Of a DNA stretch of 64,000 nucleotides, positions 17,074 to 25,301 are shown one piece after another (within the stretch, counting starts at the first letter, position 1; each line of letters starts with the position of its first letter). A program made the position numbers and the translations under genes. The DNA is from Acetispira formosa (nom. nud.) (GTDB taxonomy: Bacteria > Desulfobacterota > Desulfarculia > Adiutricales > Adiutricaceae). A model generated the notes under the pieces. The model had not been told where the DNA came from. It saw nothing but the letters and a program-made list of their open reading frames with translations, and searched no databases. The stretch spans positions 2,876,001-2,940,000 of the forward strand of contig CP026657.1 in NCBI GenBank assembly GCA_023525915.1, written 5' to 3'.

Positions 17074-17751
17074 TTAGTTCTGCCATTTGCTTTCAAGGTG
17101 GAGCGACAATTTTGATATGGGCCAGCAAATGATGAAATAGAGGAAAAATATGAATCCATAAACCCAGAAACTGGCCATGTAATTTTTCATTCCAGCCACC
17201 TCCACGATTTGCTGTCCCACCTTGGTCAGTTCGGGCACGTTGATGAAAAAGACGAAGGGAGTGGTCTTGATCATGCGGGTGGTCAGGTTTATCACGCCGG
17301 GGATGAGGCGGCGGACGGCTTGGGGTATGATAATGTAGCGGTTTATCTGGGCCTCGGTCAGGCCGATGGCCCGGCCGCTCTCACGCTGGTGATTGGGCAT
17401 GGAGGTAATGGCCCCGCGCACCAGGTCGGCCATTTCGGCCGTGCCCCACAGGGTGAAGACCAGGACGGCCACCACCACCGAGTTCAGGTTTATGCCCCAG
17501 TTGCGGCTGAGGGTGTAGTAGAAGAGAAACAGGAGCACCAGAATGGGAATGACCCGCACAGTCTCCAGATAGAGACGGGTGGCGATTTTCCAGAATCTGT
17601 GCCTGGAAGTCATTAATAGGCCCACCGCAATACCGAAGATCATCGATAGCGCGACTGAAACGGCCGAGATCTCCAGGGTAATCCAGAGGCCTTCCATCAG
17701 GCGGGCCATATTGCGGCCCGCGGTGAAAATGCTAACCGCTGAATCCAGCAC
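17074..17751 (-). CDS. amino acid ABC transporter permease 2
   Basis: 225 residues with about five membrane helices of the His/Glu/Gln/Arg/opine permease type. The cytoplasmic EAA-like loop reads ESGRAIGLTEAQINRYIIIPQAVRRLIPG, which contacts the ATPase. Its start overlaps the previous permease by 20 bp. Together with the product of 17732-18388 it forms a heterodimeric channel in the inner membrane. Confidence 0.93.
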   Translation of the reverse strand: MLDSAVSIFTAGRNMARLMEGLWITLEISAVSVALSMIFGIAVGLLMTSRHRFWKIATRLYLETVRVIPILVLLFLFYYTLSRNWGINLNSVVVAVLVFTLWGTAEMADLVRGAITSMPNHQRESGRAIGLTEAQINRYIIIPQAVRRLIPGVINLTTRMIKTTPFVFFINVPELTKVGQQIVEVAGMKNYMASFWVYGFIFFLYFIICWPISKLSLHLESKWQN

Positions 17752-18388
17752 GGCGCACCCGCCTTTCCAAAAGGCTGAAAATGATGGAAACCGGCAGGAT
17801 GATCATTAAGTATGACACCACCAGCATCAGGTTGGTTTCGCCGCTGTGTCCTTCTTTCAGAAGATCCTTGGCCACATAGACCAGGTCAGGCAGGGCTATG
17901 ATGCTGAAGACGGAAGTTTCCTTCATCAAAAAAATAGTATTGGCGCTGATGGCCGGAATGGCCACCGCGAAAGCCTGGGGCAGCATGACGTAGCGAATAA
18001 GCTGGCGGCGGCTGAGGCCGATGCTGAGGCCAGTTTCAATCTGATTGCGGCTGACGGCTTCCAGCCCGGCCCGGAAAGCCTCGGCCATATAGCCGCCGCC
18101 CAGGAAAGCCAGGCCGACAATGGCGCAGGTTACGCCTTCGAGCAAAATGCCTATGCGGGTCAGACCATAATAAAGGAAGAACAATTGAATCATCAGCGGA
18201 GTATTGCGCGATACTTCAATATAGAAACCGGCCACCCGCCGCAGAACGGGGACCTTGAAATACCTTATCAGCGCACAGGCCAGCCCCAGGATAACGGCCA
18301 GAACAATACCGGCCGCCGCCAGCGAGACAGTTAAAACGGCCGCTCTGGCAAACATGGGCGCATATTCTATGACAAAAGCTGAATCCAA
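17732..18388 (-). CDS. amino acid ABC transporter permease 1
   Basis: 218 residues when started at a TTG preceded by AAGGAG at 8 nt; an upstream ATG at 18475 would add 29 hydrophilic residues with no ribosome site, so the TTG is preferred. It has the same permease family as its neighbour: RNTPLMIQLFFLYYGL near the N-terminus and the EAA loop ETGLSIGLSRRQLIRYVMLPQA. It is the first gene of the operon permease-permease-ATPase-binding protein. The upstream promoter must lie in the repeat-rich region 18389-19188. Confidence 0.9.
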   Translation of the reverse strand: MDSAFVIEYAPMFARAAVLTVSLAAAGIVLAVILGLACALIRYFKVPVLRRVAGFYIEVSRNTPLMIQLFFLYYGLTRIGILLEGVTCAIVGLAFLGGGYMAEAFRAGLEAVSRNQIETGLSIGLSRRQLIRYVMLPQAFAVAIPAISANTIFLMKETSVFSIIALPDLVYVAKDLLKEGHSGETNLMLVVSYLMIILPVSIIFSLLERRVRRAGFSG

Positions 18389-18518
18389 GTCAGCCTCTCC
18401 TTGGTGAAAAAATTCGCGGCCTTTAGCCGCACAATCGTACATATTGCCCCTGTCTGGGAAATTATGCAACCCCAAATGTGTCGCGGGCGTGAACGTAGGC
18501 GCGGCAAAGGTAAAACCC

Positions 18519-18664
18519 GGCCGTGCGGGCGAAAAAATTTCTGACGTCGCTCGTAATTTTCTCTGATTCCCGGCCGGGTGGCTTCACCAGAGGTTTGTGA
18601 GTGCGTGCCCGTCCGGGGAGCAAAATTACGAGCGACTTACAGAAAATTTTTCGCCCGCACGGCC
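18519..18664. repeat. 146-bp long hairpin
   Basis: The left arm starts GGCCGTGCGGGCGAAAAAAT and continues to GTCGCTCGTAATTTT; the right arm mirrors it with two or three small differences and ends TTTCGCCCGCACGGCC. The stem is about 44 bp with a loop of about 58 bp. The flanks (GGCAAAGGTAAAACCCG before, CCTGGTCAGTGTCGGC after) recur at 3958-3998 without the hairpin. I see no ORF inside. Confidence 0.85.
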
Positions 18665-18729
18665 TGGTCAGTGTCGGCGGTTGGGTGAGGTGATTGTTAC
18701 GGTCTTCTTTTGTGAGGCGACCAGGAGCA

Positions 18730-18812
18730 GGAGGGCGGGGATTGTTTTTGGCCCGGCTCCGTGACTAAAGACCCCCGGAACGGAGACGGGCCAAAAACAA
18801 TCCCCGCCCTCC
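18730..18812 (+). repeat. composite hairpin repeat, type B, copy 2 (solo)
   Basis: The stem GGAGGGCGGGGATTG, then TTTTTGGCCCGGCTCCG, pairs with its right arm around the loop TGACTAAAGACCCCCGGAA. No type A partner is adjacent; the hairpin at 18519-18664 occupies the usual partner side. Confidence 0.9.
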
Positions 18813-18952
18813 GGGTTTTAGCTTTGCCGCCCCAAACGCTAACCCGCCCCGCCTTTTTTCCCCGGCTGGCAATATAAATTTGATTGCTATATAATAAAAA
18901 AGATTGATTGCTGATGGCTGTTCTTGATGCCCGCCCGCGTATGGCCGGGTCG

Positions 18953-19089
18953 AGCATGGCGAGACGGAGCGCCAGCGACTGGTTGTGAAGCTAAACAGGT
19001 TGCCTGCCTGGCAAAAACCACGTTTTTTGCCAGGCCGCGAACTGTGAGTTGAAGGAAAAAAGCAATATTAAATCGCAGGATTGCTGACC
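18953..19089 (-). repeat. degenerate MITE family C, copy 2
   Basis: It contains the family core GAGACGGAGCGCCAGCGACT followed by GGTT, then a variant hairpin CAAAAACCACGTTTTTTGCC, and ends GGATTGCTG, matching one terminus. The other terminus cannot be found and there is no target duplication. It lies just upstream of the WrbA gene. Confidence 0.6.
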
Positions 19090-19188
19090 GAAATTTTTTC
19101 AGGTGCGGCACTGCCGCCTACGGTCCGGCAGGTACGGCCCAATCCTGAATAAACTGGCGGCGGGTAAAGTTCCGCCCTGGAGGGTTAC

Positions 19189-19803
19189 ATGAAAGCCTTG
19201 ATTTTGTTTTACTCGGTTTATGGTCATATTTTTGAGATGGCTAAAGCGGTGGAAGAGGGTGTCCACGATGCCGGGCTGACGGCGGTTCTCCGCAAGGCCC
19301 CGGAAACTTTGCCGGACAAGGTTCTGGAGGCCATTGGCGGCCTCGAACCCCGCAAACGCTGGGCTGATGTGCCTGATGTCACCATTGAGGATCTCATCGA
19401 CGCCGACGCTATTATTATTGGCAGCCCCACCAGATTTGGCGGCATGTGCGGCCAGATCCGCTCCTTCCTCGATTCCACCGGCGGGCTCTTCGCCAAGGGC
19501 AGCCTGATTGGGAAGGTGGGCGCATTCTTCACTTCTTCCAATACCCAGCATGGCGGCCAGGAAAGCACCATCCTCACCTCCATCCCCTATTTCCTGCATC
19601 ATGGCATGGTCTTCACCGGACTGCCTTATTCTTTCGACGCCCAGACCACAGTTGAGGAAATTGCGGGCGGCAGCCCCTACGGCGCATCCACTATCGCCGG
19701 CGGAGACGGCTCCCGCCGCCCCACCAGGATCGATCTGGACGGCGCGCGTTTCCTTGGACAGCATGTGGGCAAAATCGCCACCAAACTGCGCGGCGACGCC
19801 TGA
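19189..19803 (+). CDS. WrbA family NAD(P)H:quinone oxidoreductase / flavodoxin-like protein
   Basis: 204 residues, typical of WrbA. It starts with the FMN-phosphate loop LILFYSVYGHIFEMA; family segments are GSPTRFGGMCGQIRSFLD, TSSNTQHGGQE and GGSPYGASTIAGGDGSR. WrbA proteins bind FMN as tetramers and reduce quinones by two electrons, limiting oxidative stress. A GGAGGG ribosome site precedes the ATG. gpmI follows 171 bp later on the same strand, separated by a family E repeat, so co-transcription is possible but not shown. Confidence 0.95.
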   Translation: MKALILFYSVYGHIFEMAKAVEEGVHDAGLTAVLRKAPETLPDKVLEAIGGLEPRKRWADVPDVTIEDLIDADAIIIGSPTRFGGMCGQIRSFLDSTGGLFAKGSLIGKVGAFFTSSNTQHGGQESTILTSIPYFLHHGMVFTGLPYSFDAQTTVEEIAGGSPYGASTIAGGDGSRRPTRIDLDGARFLGQHVGKIATKLRGDA

Positions 19804-19870
19804 GGTTTCCTGCCCCTGGTCTTGTTGCACGGGCGGCGTTCACGCCGCCCGCGAAGTTTGGTATATGAAA

Positions 19871-19960
19871 GCGGGCAGGGCCCGCCGCCAACGCCGAGGC
19901 GGCGGCCCGTCTGAGTGTAGAGTAACGGCCGGGAAGCGGCCTTCAAAGAATTTGTTACTT
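19871..19960 (+). repeat. family E repeat, copy 2
   Basis: This best-preserved copy begins GCGGGCAGGGCCCGCCGCCA, continues GGCGGCCCGTCTGAGTGTAG, and ends GGCCTTCAAAGAATTTGTTA. It lies between the WrbA gene and gpmI, immediately upstream of the gpmI ribosome site. Confidence 0.85.
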
Positions 19961-19974
19961 GTGAGGAACCTGAT

Positions 19975-21531
19975 ATGAGAAAAGCCTGCCTGATAATCCG
20001 CGATGGATGGGGCCACAATGATAATCCTAAAGGCAACGCGGTCTTGGCCGCCAAAACTCCCTGCATAAATGGGCTGCTCGAAAAGTATCCCTGGAACCTG
20101 CTGGACGCCTCCGGTGAACCGGTGGGGTTGCCTGAAGGTTATCAGGGATCCAGCGAAGTCGGGCACCTCAATATGGGGGCGGGACGCATCGTCATTCAGG
20201 AGCTGAAGCGCATTGACGACGGCCTGCGCGACGGCACTTTCTTCAAGCTGCCCAAGTGGGGCGAGATGATGAGCCACTGGAAGGAAAGCGGCGGCGCTCT
20301 CCACCTCATGGGGCTTCTCCAGGACGAAGGCGTTCACGCCCATCAGGAACACCTCTTTAAGATCATGCGCCAGGCCCGCCAGGAAAACCCGGCCGGGCGT
20401 ATCATCATCCATCCCTTCCTGGACGGCCGCGATACACCGCCCCGGTCCTCCCCCGAATATCTGGCCAAACTGAACCTGGTGATGGAGACGGTCGGCAACT
20501 GCTCCATCGGCTCCATGATGGGCCGCTATTACTCCATGGACCGCAGCCGGGACTGGAATCTGACCGATCAGGCTTACCGCACCCTGACTGAAGGCGTCGG
20601 CCGCCCTTTCACCAGGGCCATTGAAGCGGTTGAAAATTCCTGGGCCAGCGACAAAACGCCGGATAATTTCGACATGGTCGACGAATACATCCCGCCCATG
20701 GTTGCTGAAGGCTATAGCGGCATGAAGGAGGGCGACTGCGTCATCCACACCAATTTCCGACAGGATCGGGCCATTCAGTTGACTCAGGCTTTCCTGGACC
20801 CGGGTTATCCCGGCCACCTCAATTACCGGCCCAAGGTCAAATACCTGGGCCTGACCCGCTATTATGACGAACTGACCGAATACCTGCTCGGCCCCATGGG
20901 CGGCGACGAAGGCATGCCGCACCTTCTGGGGGAAGTTGTTTCAAACGCTGGCCTCCCGCAACTGCGTCTGGCGGAAACCCAGAAGTTCCGCCACGTCACC
21001 AGCTTCTTCAACGGCAAATCCACCAAACCCTTCCCGCTGGAGGAGCAGGTTGAGGTGAAGGGCCGCTTTGACCCGGCCACTTTCGCCAGCCACCCGGAAA
21101 TGGAGGCCTATCGGGTGACGAAACAGTTTTTGGAGGAACTCCTGCCCCGCGATTACCCCTTCATCGTCATCAACTATGCCAATTGCGACATGGTCGGCCA
21201 CACCGGAGTGATGGAGGCGGCGGTGAAAGCGGTGGAAGTGGTGGACGAATGCATCGCGCAAATACTTCCCGCCCTTCTGGAGCGCGACTATCAGGTTCTC
21301 ATAACCGCCGACCACGGCAATGCCGAGGAAATGATCGATTATGAAACCGGCCTGGTGAAAACCAGCCACACCACTTTTCCGGTAGAGTGCATCTATGTGG
21401 CCAACACCCTGGTCGGCGGCCTGACTGAACGCCGGGGCAAACTCAGCGATCTGGCACCAACTTTGCTTCATTTGATGGAGCTGGCCGTGCCCAAGGAAAT
21501 GACGGCGGACAGCCTCTTAAAGAAACTTTAG
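19975..21531 (+). CDS. gpmI: 2,3-bisphosphoglycerate-independent phosphoglycerate mutase
   Basis: 518 residues, full length for iPGM. It interconverts 3- and 2-phosphoglycerate using two Mn ions. The metal-binding IIRDGWG (Asp10), the catalytic Ser60 in GSSEVGHLNMGAGR, the substrate loop DGRDTPPRSS, the segment NFRQDRA and the second metal cluster (NYANCDMVGHTG, TADHGNAE) are all present. A GTGAGG ribosome site precedes the ATG. It completes lower glycolysis with pgk and tpiA, although the three genes are dispersed rather than clustered. Confidence 0.97.
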   Translation: MRKACLIIRDGWGHNDNPKGNAVLAAKTPCINGLLEKYPWNLLDASGEPVGLPEGYQGSSEVGHLNMGAGRIVIQELKRIDDGLRDGTFFKLPKWGEMMSHWKESGGALHLMGLLQDEGVHAHQEHLFKIMRQARQENPAGRIIIHPFLDGRDTPPRSSPEYLAKLNLVMETVGNCSIGSMMGRYYSMDRSRDWNLTDQAYRTLTEGVGRPFTRAIEAVENSWASDKTPDNFDMVDEYIPPMVAEGYSGMKEGDCVIHTNFRQDRAIQLTQAFLDPGYPGHLNYRPKVKYLGLTRYYDELTEYLLGPMGGDEGMPHLLGEVVSNAGLPQLRLAETQKFRHVTSFFNGKSTKPFPLEEQVEVKGRFDPATFASHPEMEAYRVTKQFLEELLPRDYPFIVINYANCDMVGHTGVMEAAVKAVEVVDECIAQILPALLERDYQVLITADHGNAEEMIDYETGLVKTSHTTFPVECIYVANTLVGGLTERRGKLSDLAPTLLHLMELAVPKEMTADSLLKKL

Positions 21532-21585
21532 GTTTTCTTTAATGATTATAAGAGCTTTAGCGGGGCACGGCAGGAACGGTGAACC

Positions 21586-22074
21586 ATGAGAACTGCGAAG
21601 TCGTGTCCTGTTGGCTTGATGGTCAAAATTTTCCTTGTCATTATAATGACGTCACTAGTTCTGGGCGGCTGTTCCTTTCGAACAAGCCGGACAGGCGCCA
21701 ATCCCCTGGGTTTGGCCGCCGCCAAAACAGCCAAGAAATATCTTGGCGTTCCATATGTTTATGGCGGACGCTCGCCAAAGGGTTTTGATTGCAGCGGATT
21801 GGCCCTGTACGTCTATAAACTGCACGGGATCACGCTTCCGGCCACCTCCAGCAAACAGGCCAAGGCCGGTCAGCCTGTCAAGAGGAAAGAGCTTCTGCCG
21901 GGTGATCTGGTCTTTTTCAGAACCTCCGCCCTTGGCGGGGTCGGGCATGTGGGCATCTACATCGGCAATGGTCAGTTCATCCACGCGCCCGGCACAGGAC
22001 GAAAAGTGACCACGGCCGGGCTGGACGAAAAATATTTCAAAGCCCGCTATCACAGTGCCCGCCGGGTAAAATGA
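21586..22074 (+). CDS. NlpC/P60 family lipoprotein, putative cell-wall endopeptidase
   Basis: 162 residues. A signal peptide ends in the lipobox LVLGGC, so Cys29 should be lipidated. The NlpC/P60 domain follows with catalytic Cys69 (FDCSGLALYVYK), His121 (GHVGIYIG) and His133 (FIHAP). Such enzymes cut peptidoglycan stem peptides, typically the D-Glu to diamino-acid bond, as does E. coli Spr/MepS. Its short, lipid-anchored form fits a periplasmic murein hydrolase. An alternative start at Met12 would shorten the signal peptide. Confidence 0.93.
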   Translation: MRTAKSCPVGLMVKIFLVIIMTSLVLGGCSFRTSRTGANPLGLAAAKTAKKYLGVPYVYGGRSPKGFDCSGLALYVYKLHGITLPATSSKQAKAGQPVKRKELLPGDLVFFRTSALGGVGHVGIYIGNGQFIHAPGTGRKVTTAGLDEKYFKARYHSARRVK

Positions 22075-22158
22075 GGCGGCGAGCTTCGGGACGGCCAGGC
22101 TTTTCCGCCAGTCGTCAGCCTGACGCTCGTTTGTACGTTTTTAGGATTATTTAAAAAA

Positions 22159-22308
22159 CGATCTTTTACCGGAGTGCGGTCAACATGCCGTCAATAAGCG
22201 AGTATCAGTGCGTGTCGGTGTACATTTAACCATGGTTTACTGAACACCTATACGCACTGGCCGCCGCCGGTTATCGGCAGGTTGACCGTGCGCCGGTAAA
22301 ACGATCGT
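22159..22308. repeat. family F repeat, copy 1
   Basis: An inverted repeat: CGATCTTTTACCGGAGTGCG followed by GTCAACATGCCG, and on the other side CGGCAGGTTGACCGTGCGCC followed by GGTAAAACGATCG. Motifs between the arms (GGTGTACATTTAAC, GAACACCTATACGC) are shared with copy 2 at 42252-42412. Confidence 0.75.
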
Positions 22309-22959
22309 TTTATCGGCACACGGGCAACCTTCCCGGAGCCGGCGGCGGCAGTCACCCGCTGGCCGGAAAAAGCCGCTGCCCGAACCTTTTACCCGGTATT
22401 CCTCACAATAAAAGATGAATGTTTTCAAGATATTTATCTTCCCTCCGCCTGGCCGCGCAGCCGCCCTTCCAGAATAAGTCCCATTTTGTGCTGTATTTCA
22501 CCCGGTTTGTTAATTTTATATAACAGACTGTGATATAAAGGTTTTTTCTGAAATAACAATTGAAGTGATATGTTTTTGTATATGTCCCGGATTTGATTTT
22601 AGTGATTTTACATGATATAATCCAAAAAAATTAAATATTAAAGCGCATTGCCTTATCCGGTCTCATCTTGTTGTTCGTAAGTAAATTTATCCCATATATT
22701 ATGTTGATGCGCATTGCCCGACCAGGTTCCAGAATATTTAAGTTTTGTTTCAGACATATATTTTTCTTATGATATAGTGATTCAGGGCGGATTTGTTGTA
22801 TTAAATGGCAAATATTTCAATTCGCCAGGGGTTCAATTCGGCTGTCATTTTGTGGGCATTGAACTTTAAACCTTCATGGGAGTCTTTTGGCGCCCATTGA
22901 CCTAGCAGGCTGAATTTAAACACGGCCTGGAGTTTATTTAAAACAGGGAGAATTGTAGA
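22309..22959. other. AT-rich intergenic region upstream of the Pal-like gene
   Basis: About 650 bp. The part from 22490 is strongly AT-rich and contains the direct repeat GCGCATTGCC (near 22643 and 22709). It presumably carries the promoter of the lipoprotein gene; a TATGATATAG near 22768 could be a -10 region. No gene or RNA is recognised. Confidence 0.4.
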
Positions 22960-23406
22960 ATGAAAATGAGAACTTTGTTCAAGATGCTGTTGATCTGCGG
23001 TCTGGCGTCCTTCATGCTGGTCGGTTGCGGGCTCACCGGTAAATACAGCCGGGCCACCTTCGAAGGCGAAGCTATTCACTTCGACTACGACAAGTACGCT
23101 CTGCGTCCTGAAGCGAAACCGATTCTTGATTACAAAATTGCCTATCTGAAGCACTTCCCCGGTCAGAAAATTCTGATCGTCGGCCATTGCGACGCCCGCG
23201 CTGATGATGAATACAACATCAGACTCGGCCGTCTGCGCGCTGAAGAGGCCAAACGCTATCTGGTTGAGGGCGGCATCAATGCCAACCGCATCGAGATCAT
23301 GACCGAAGGCAAACGCGATCCGAAGGCTGCCGGCGCCAGTTCCTCCAGCTTTGCTGAAAACAGAAGAGCCGAATTCTTCATCACCGCCATCAACAACGCG
23401 TCGTAA
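22960..23406 (+). CDS. pal: OmpA-family peptidoglycan-associated lipoprotein (Pal-like)
   Basis: 148 residues. The lipobox MLVGC places the lipidated Cys at 23. The OmpA-like domain (about 38-145) has the peptidoglycan-binding pattern HFDYDKYALRPEA, then VGHCDARADDEYNIRLGRLR, then AENRRAEF. Pal anchors the outer membrane to peptidoglycan and works with TolB, but no tol genes are in the window, so pal is used by similarity only. The pre-OmpA linker is unusually short. The gene is monocistronic, with a strong terminator 25 bp after its stop. Confidence 0.9.
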   Translation: MKMRTLFKMLLICGLASFMLVGCGLTGKYSRATFEGEAIHFDYDKYALRPEAKPILDYKIAYLKHFPGQKILIVGHCDARADDEYNIRLGRLRAEEAKRYLVEGGINANRIEIMTEGKRDPKAAGASSSSFAENRRAEFFITAINNAS

Positions 23407-23430
23407 TTCACTGACAGCCTGATTGTGCCA

Positions 23431-23466
23431 AACACCAGGGCCGCCTTTTGGCGGCCCTGGTGTTTT
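23431..23466 (+). terminator. rho-independent terminator after the Pal-like gene
   Basis: A perfect 15-bp stem, AACACCAGGGCCGCC with GGCGGCCCTGGTGTT, and a TTTT loop, followed by TTTTCC. It lies 25 bp downstream of the stop codon. Confidence 0.9.
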
Positions 23467-23667
23467 CCGTTTATTCCGGCACACATCAAAATAGATAGCC
23501 CGGTCTCCGCTGCCCTTGCCAACCAAAGCTCTTCCCTCCGGGCTTCGGCTGTGCTATATTAAAAGCGTTCAGTATTTTCATAGCAATATATCTTCCTGGC
23601 CCGGCAGCGGGCCGCAATAAAATACAGCGCCCGGATAAACAACGCCGGACGCGGGGGAGTCGTTTTT

Positions 23668-24684
23668 ATGGATATTGGAATTACGATTTTTAATCACATT
23701 CTGCTGAATCAGAAGCTTAATCCTGGAGCCACCGGCGCTTTTACCCGTCTGTTAATGGCCATTGTTGTGGCGGCCAAGGTCATCCAGAGGGATGTGGCCA
23801 AAGCCGGGCTGGTGGATGTGCTGGGCCGCGCGGGGGGCATCAACGTCCAAGGCGAGGAAGTGCAAAAGCTTGATGAGATAGCCAATGAGGCTCTCAAGCG
23901 CCTTCTTTCCGCGTCAGGCGAAGTCTGCACCCTCATTTCGGAAGAGGAAGCCGACCTCATAGAGATTCCCCGTCAATATAATCGCGGCAATTATCTGGTT
24001 CACTTCGATCCCCTGGACGGCAGTTCCAATATCGACGCCAATGTTTCCATCGGAACCATCTTTTCCATCTATCGCCGGGTCACCCCCCCGGAGATGGACG
24101 CTGACCTCAAGGATGCGCTCCAGCCCGGCCTGAGGCAGGTGGCGGCCGGTTATGTGGTTTATGGTTCATCGTGCATGCTGGTCTACAGCACCGGTTCGGG
24201 CGTGCATGGCTTCACCCTTGATCCCACCGTGGGCGAGTTCATCCTTTCGCACCCCAATATTCAGGTGCCGACCAAAGGCAAAATCTACTCAATCAATGAG
24301 GGCAACTACGGCTATTGGGATGAAGGGACCCGCAACTATATAGAGTGGCTGAAAGATCCCAACGCCAATCATCCCAAGCCCTACACGGCCCGCTACATTG
24401 GCTCTCTGGTGGCTGATTTCCACCGCAACCTGCTTTACGGCGGCATATTCCTCTATCCGGCGGATCTGCGTGACCCCTTGAAACCAAAAGGTAAATTGCG
24501 CCTGATGTGTGAAGCCAACCCCATGTCTTTCATCATGGAGCAGGCCGGCGGTCTGGCCACCACGGGCACGGAACGCGTATTGGAGATCCAGCCGACGGAA
24601 ATCCACCAGCGCGTGCCCCTGATTATTGGCTCGCATGATGATGTGAAGCTGTATCAGGATTTCATCGCCAAGGCCAACGGATAA
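23668..24684 (+). CDS. fbp: fructose-1,6-bisphosphatase, class I
   Basis: 338 residues, full length. It hydrolyses fructose-1,6-bisphosphate to fructose-6-phosphate in gluconeogenesis. The metal and phosphate site HFDPLDGSSNIDANVS, the second metal Glu in ISEEEADL, the segment ARYIGSLVADFHR and the C-terminal CEANPMSFIMEQAGG (commonly YExxPMAFxxEQAGG) are all visible. A GGGGGAG ribosome site precedes the ATG. It is monocistronic, between a terminator and repeats. Gluconeogenesis fits growth on uronates, which yield only three-carbon products. Confidence 0.97.
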   Translation: MDIGITIFNHILLNQKLNPGATGAFTRLLMAIVVAAKVIQRDVAKAGLVDVLGRAGGINVQGEEVQKLDEIANEALKRLLSASGEVCTLISEEEADLIEIPRQYNRGNYLVHFDPLDGSSNIDANVSIGTIFSIYRRVTPPEMDADLKDALQPGLRQVAAGYVVYGSSCMLVYSTGSGVHGFTLDPTVGEFILSHPNIQVPTKGKIYSINEGNYGYWDEGTRNYIEWLKDPNANHPKPYTARYIGSLVADFHRNLLYGGIFLYPADLRDPLKPKGKLRLMCEANPMSFIMEQAGGLATTGTERVLEIQPTEIHQRVPLIIGSHDDVKLYQDFIAKANG

Positions 24685-24826
24685 TATCCAGACGGAAAGT
24701 AAATAGCTGATTTTATTCAGCCCTGGTACATCGTTGACCCGACGTGCCGGGGCTGACTGACTATTGCGGCAAACCGCTCCGGGCCTGGTACACAGTCAAT
24801 GTTGAATATTCGGAAAGCGGGCGGGC

Positions 24827-24909
24827 GCCGCCGGGAGAAATGTTTTTGCCCGCTTCCGTTCCGGGGGTCTTTAGTCACGGAAGCGGGCAAAAACATTTCT
24901 CCCGGCGGC
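24827..24909 (+). repeat. composite hairpin repeat, type A, copy 2
   Basis: The stem GCCGCCGGGAGAAATG, then TTTTTGCCCGCTTCCGT, pairs with its right arm around the loop TCCGGGGGTCTTTAGTC. It is followed 52 bp later by type B copy 3, with the shared spacer ATGGTCAGCTTTCTTAAG. Confidence 0.93.
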
Positions 24910-24961
24910 TACATGGTCAGCTTTCTTAAGGGATGGAAAGCGTGCATAGGTATAACTGTAG

Positions 24962-25048
24962 CCGGTAGCCGGGGATTGTTTTTGTCCCGGCTCCGTGACT
25001 AAAGACCCCCGGAACGGAGACGGGGCAAAAACAATCCCCGGTTTCCGG
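24962..25048 (+). repeat. composite hairpin repeat, type B, copy 3
   Basis: The stem CCGGTAGCCGGGGATTG, then TTTTTGTCCCGGCTCCGT, has a small bulge (TAG opposite TTT). The loop is GACTAAAGACCCCCGGA. It is the B half of the 24827-25048 composite. Confidence 0.92.
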
Positions 25049-25113
25049 CGGGTTAATGCGTTTCCGAAATTTCAACCCTGACAATGTACTAGCTCCCCCA
25101 CGGTCCGCGCAAC

Positions 25114-25210
25114 CCATAGCTACGGGGCCCCGCTCTTAATATGATGATAGCTGCCGGAACTAATGATTACGGGAAACCGCCGCCCAGACGTGGGGTCCGG
25201 GCCCCGCCCG
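25114..25210 (+). repeat. family D repeat, copy 2
   Basis: CATAGCTACGGGGCCCCGCT, then CTTAATATGATGATAGCTGC, then GATTACGGGAAACCGCCGCC, then CAGACGTGGGGTCCGGGCCC. It is diverged from copy 3 at 28771 but shows the same motif order. It lies just upstream of the PpiD-like gene. Confidence 0.8.
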
Positions 25211-25301
25211 GCACATAAAGCTTGCATTAGCGGGCGATATATAATAAAAATATAAGGTTCATAATACCCGATAGGGATCTTTGGAAGCTGGAGATACACG
25301 C

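Noticed and set aside
22801..23526. 241-codon minus-strand frame over the Pal-like gene
   Set aside because: It runs through the Pal terminator and overlaps a clear lipoprotein gene; it has no ribosome site or recognisable domain.
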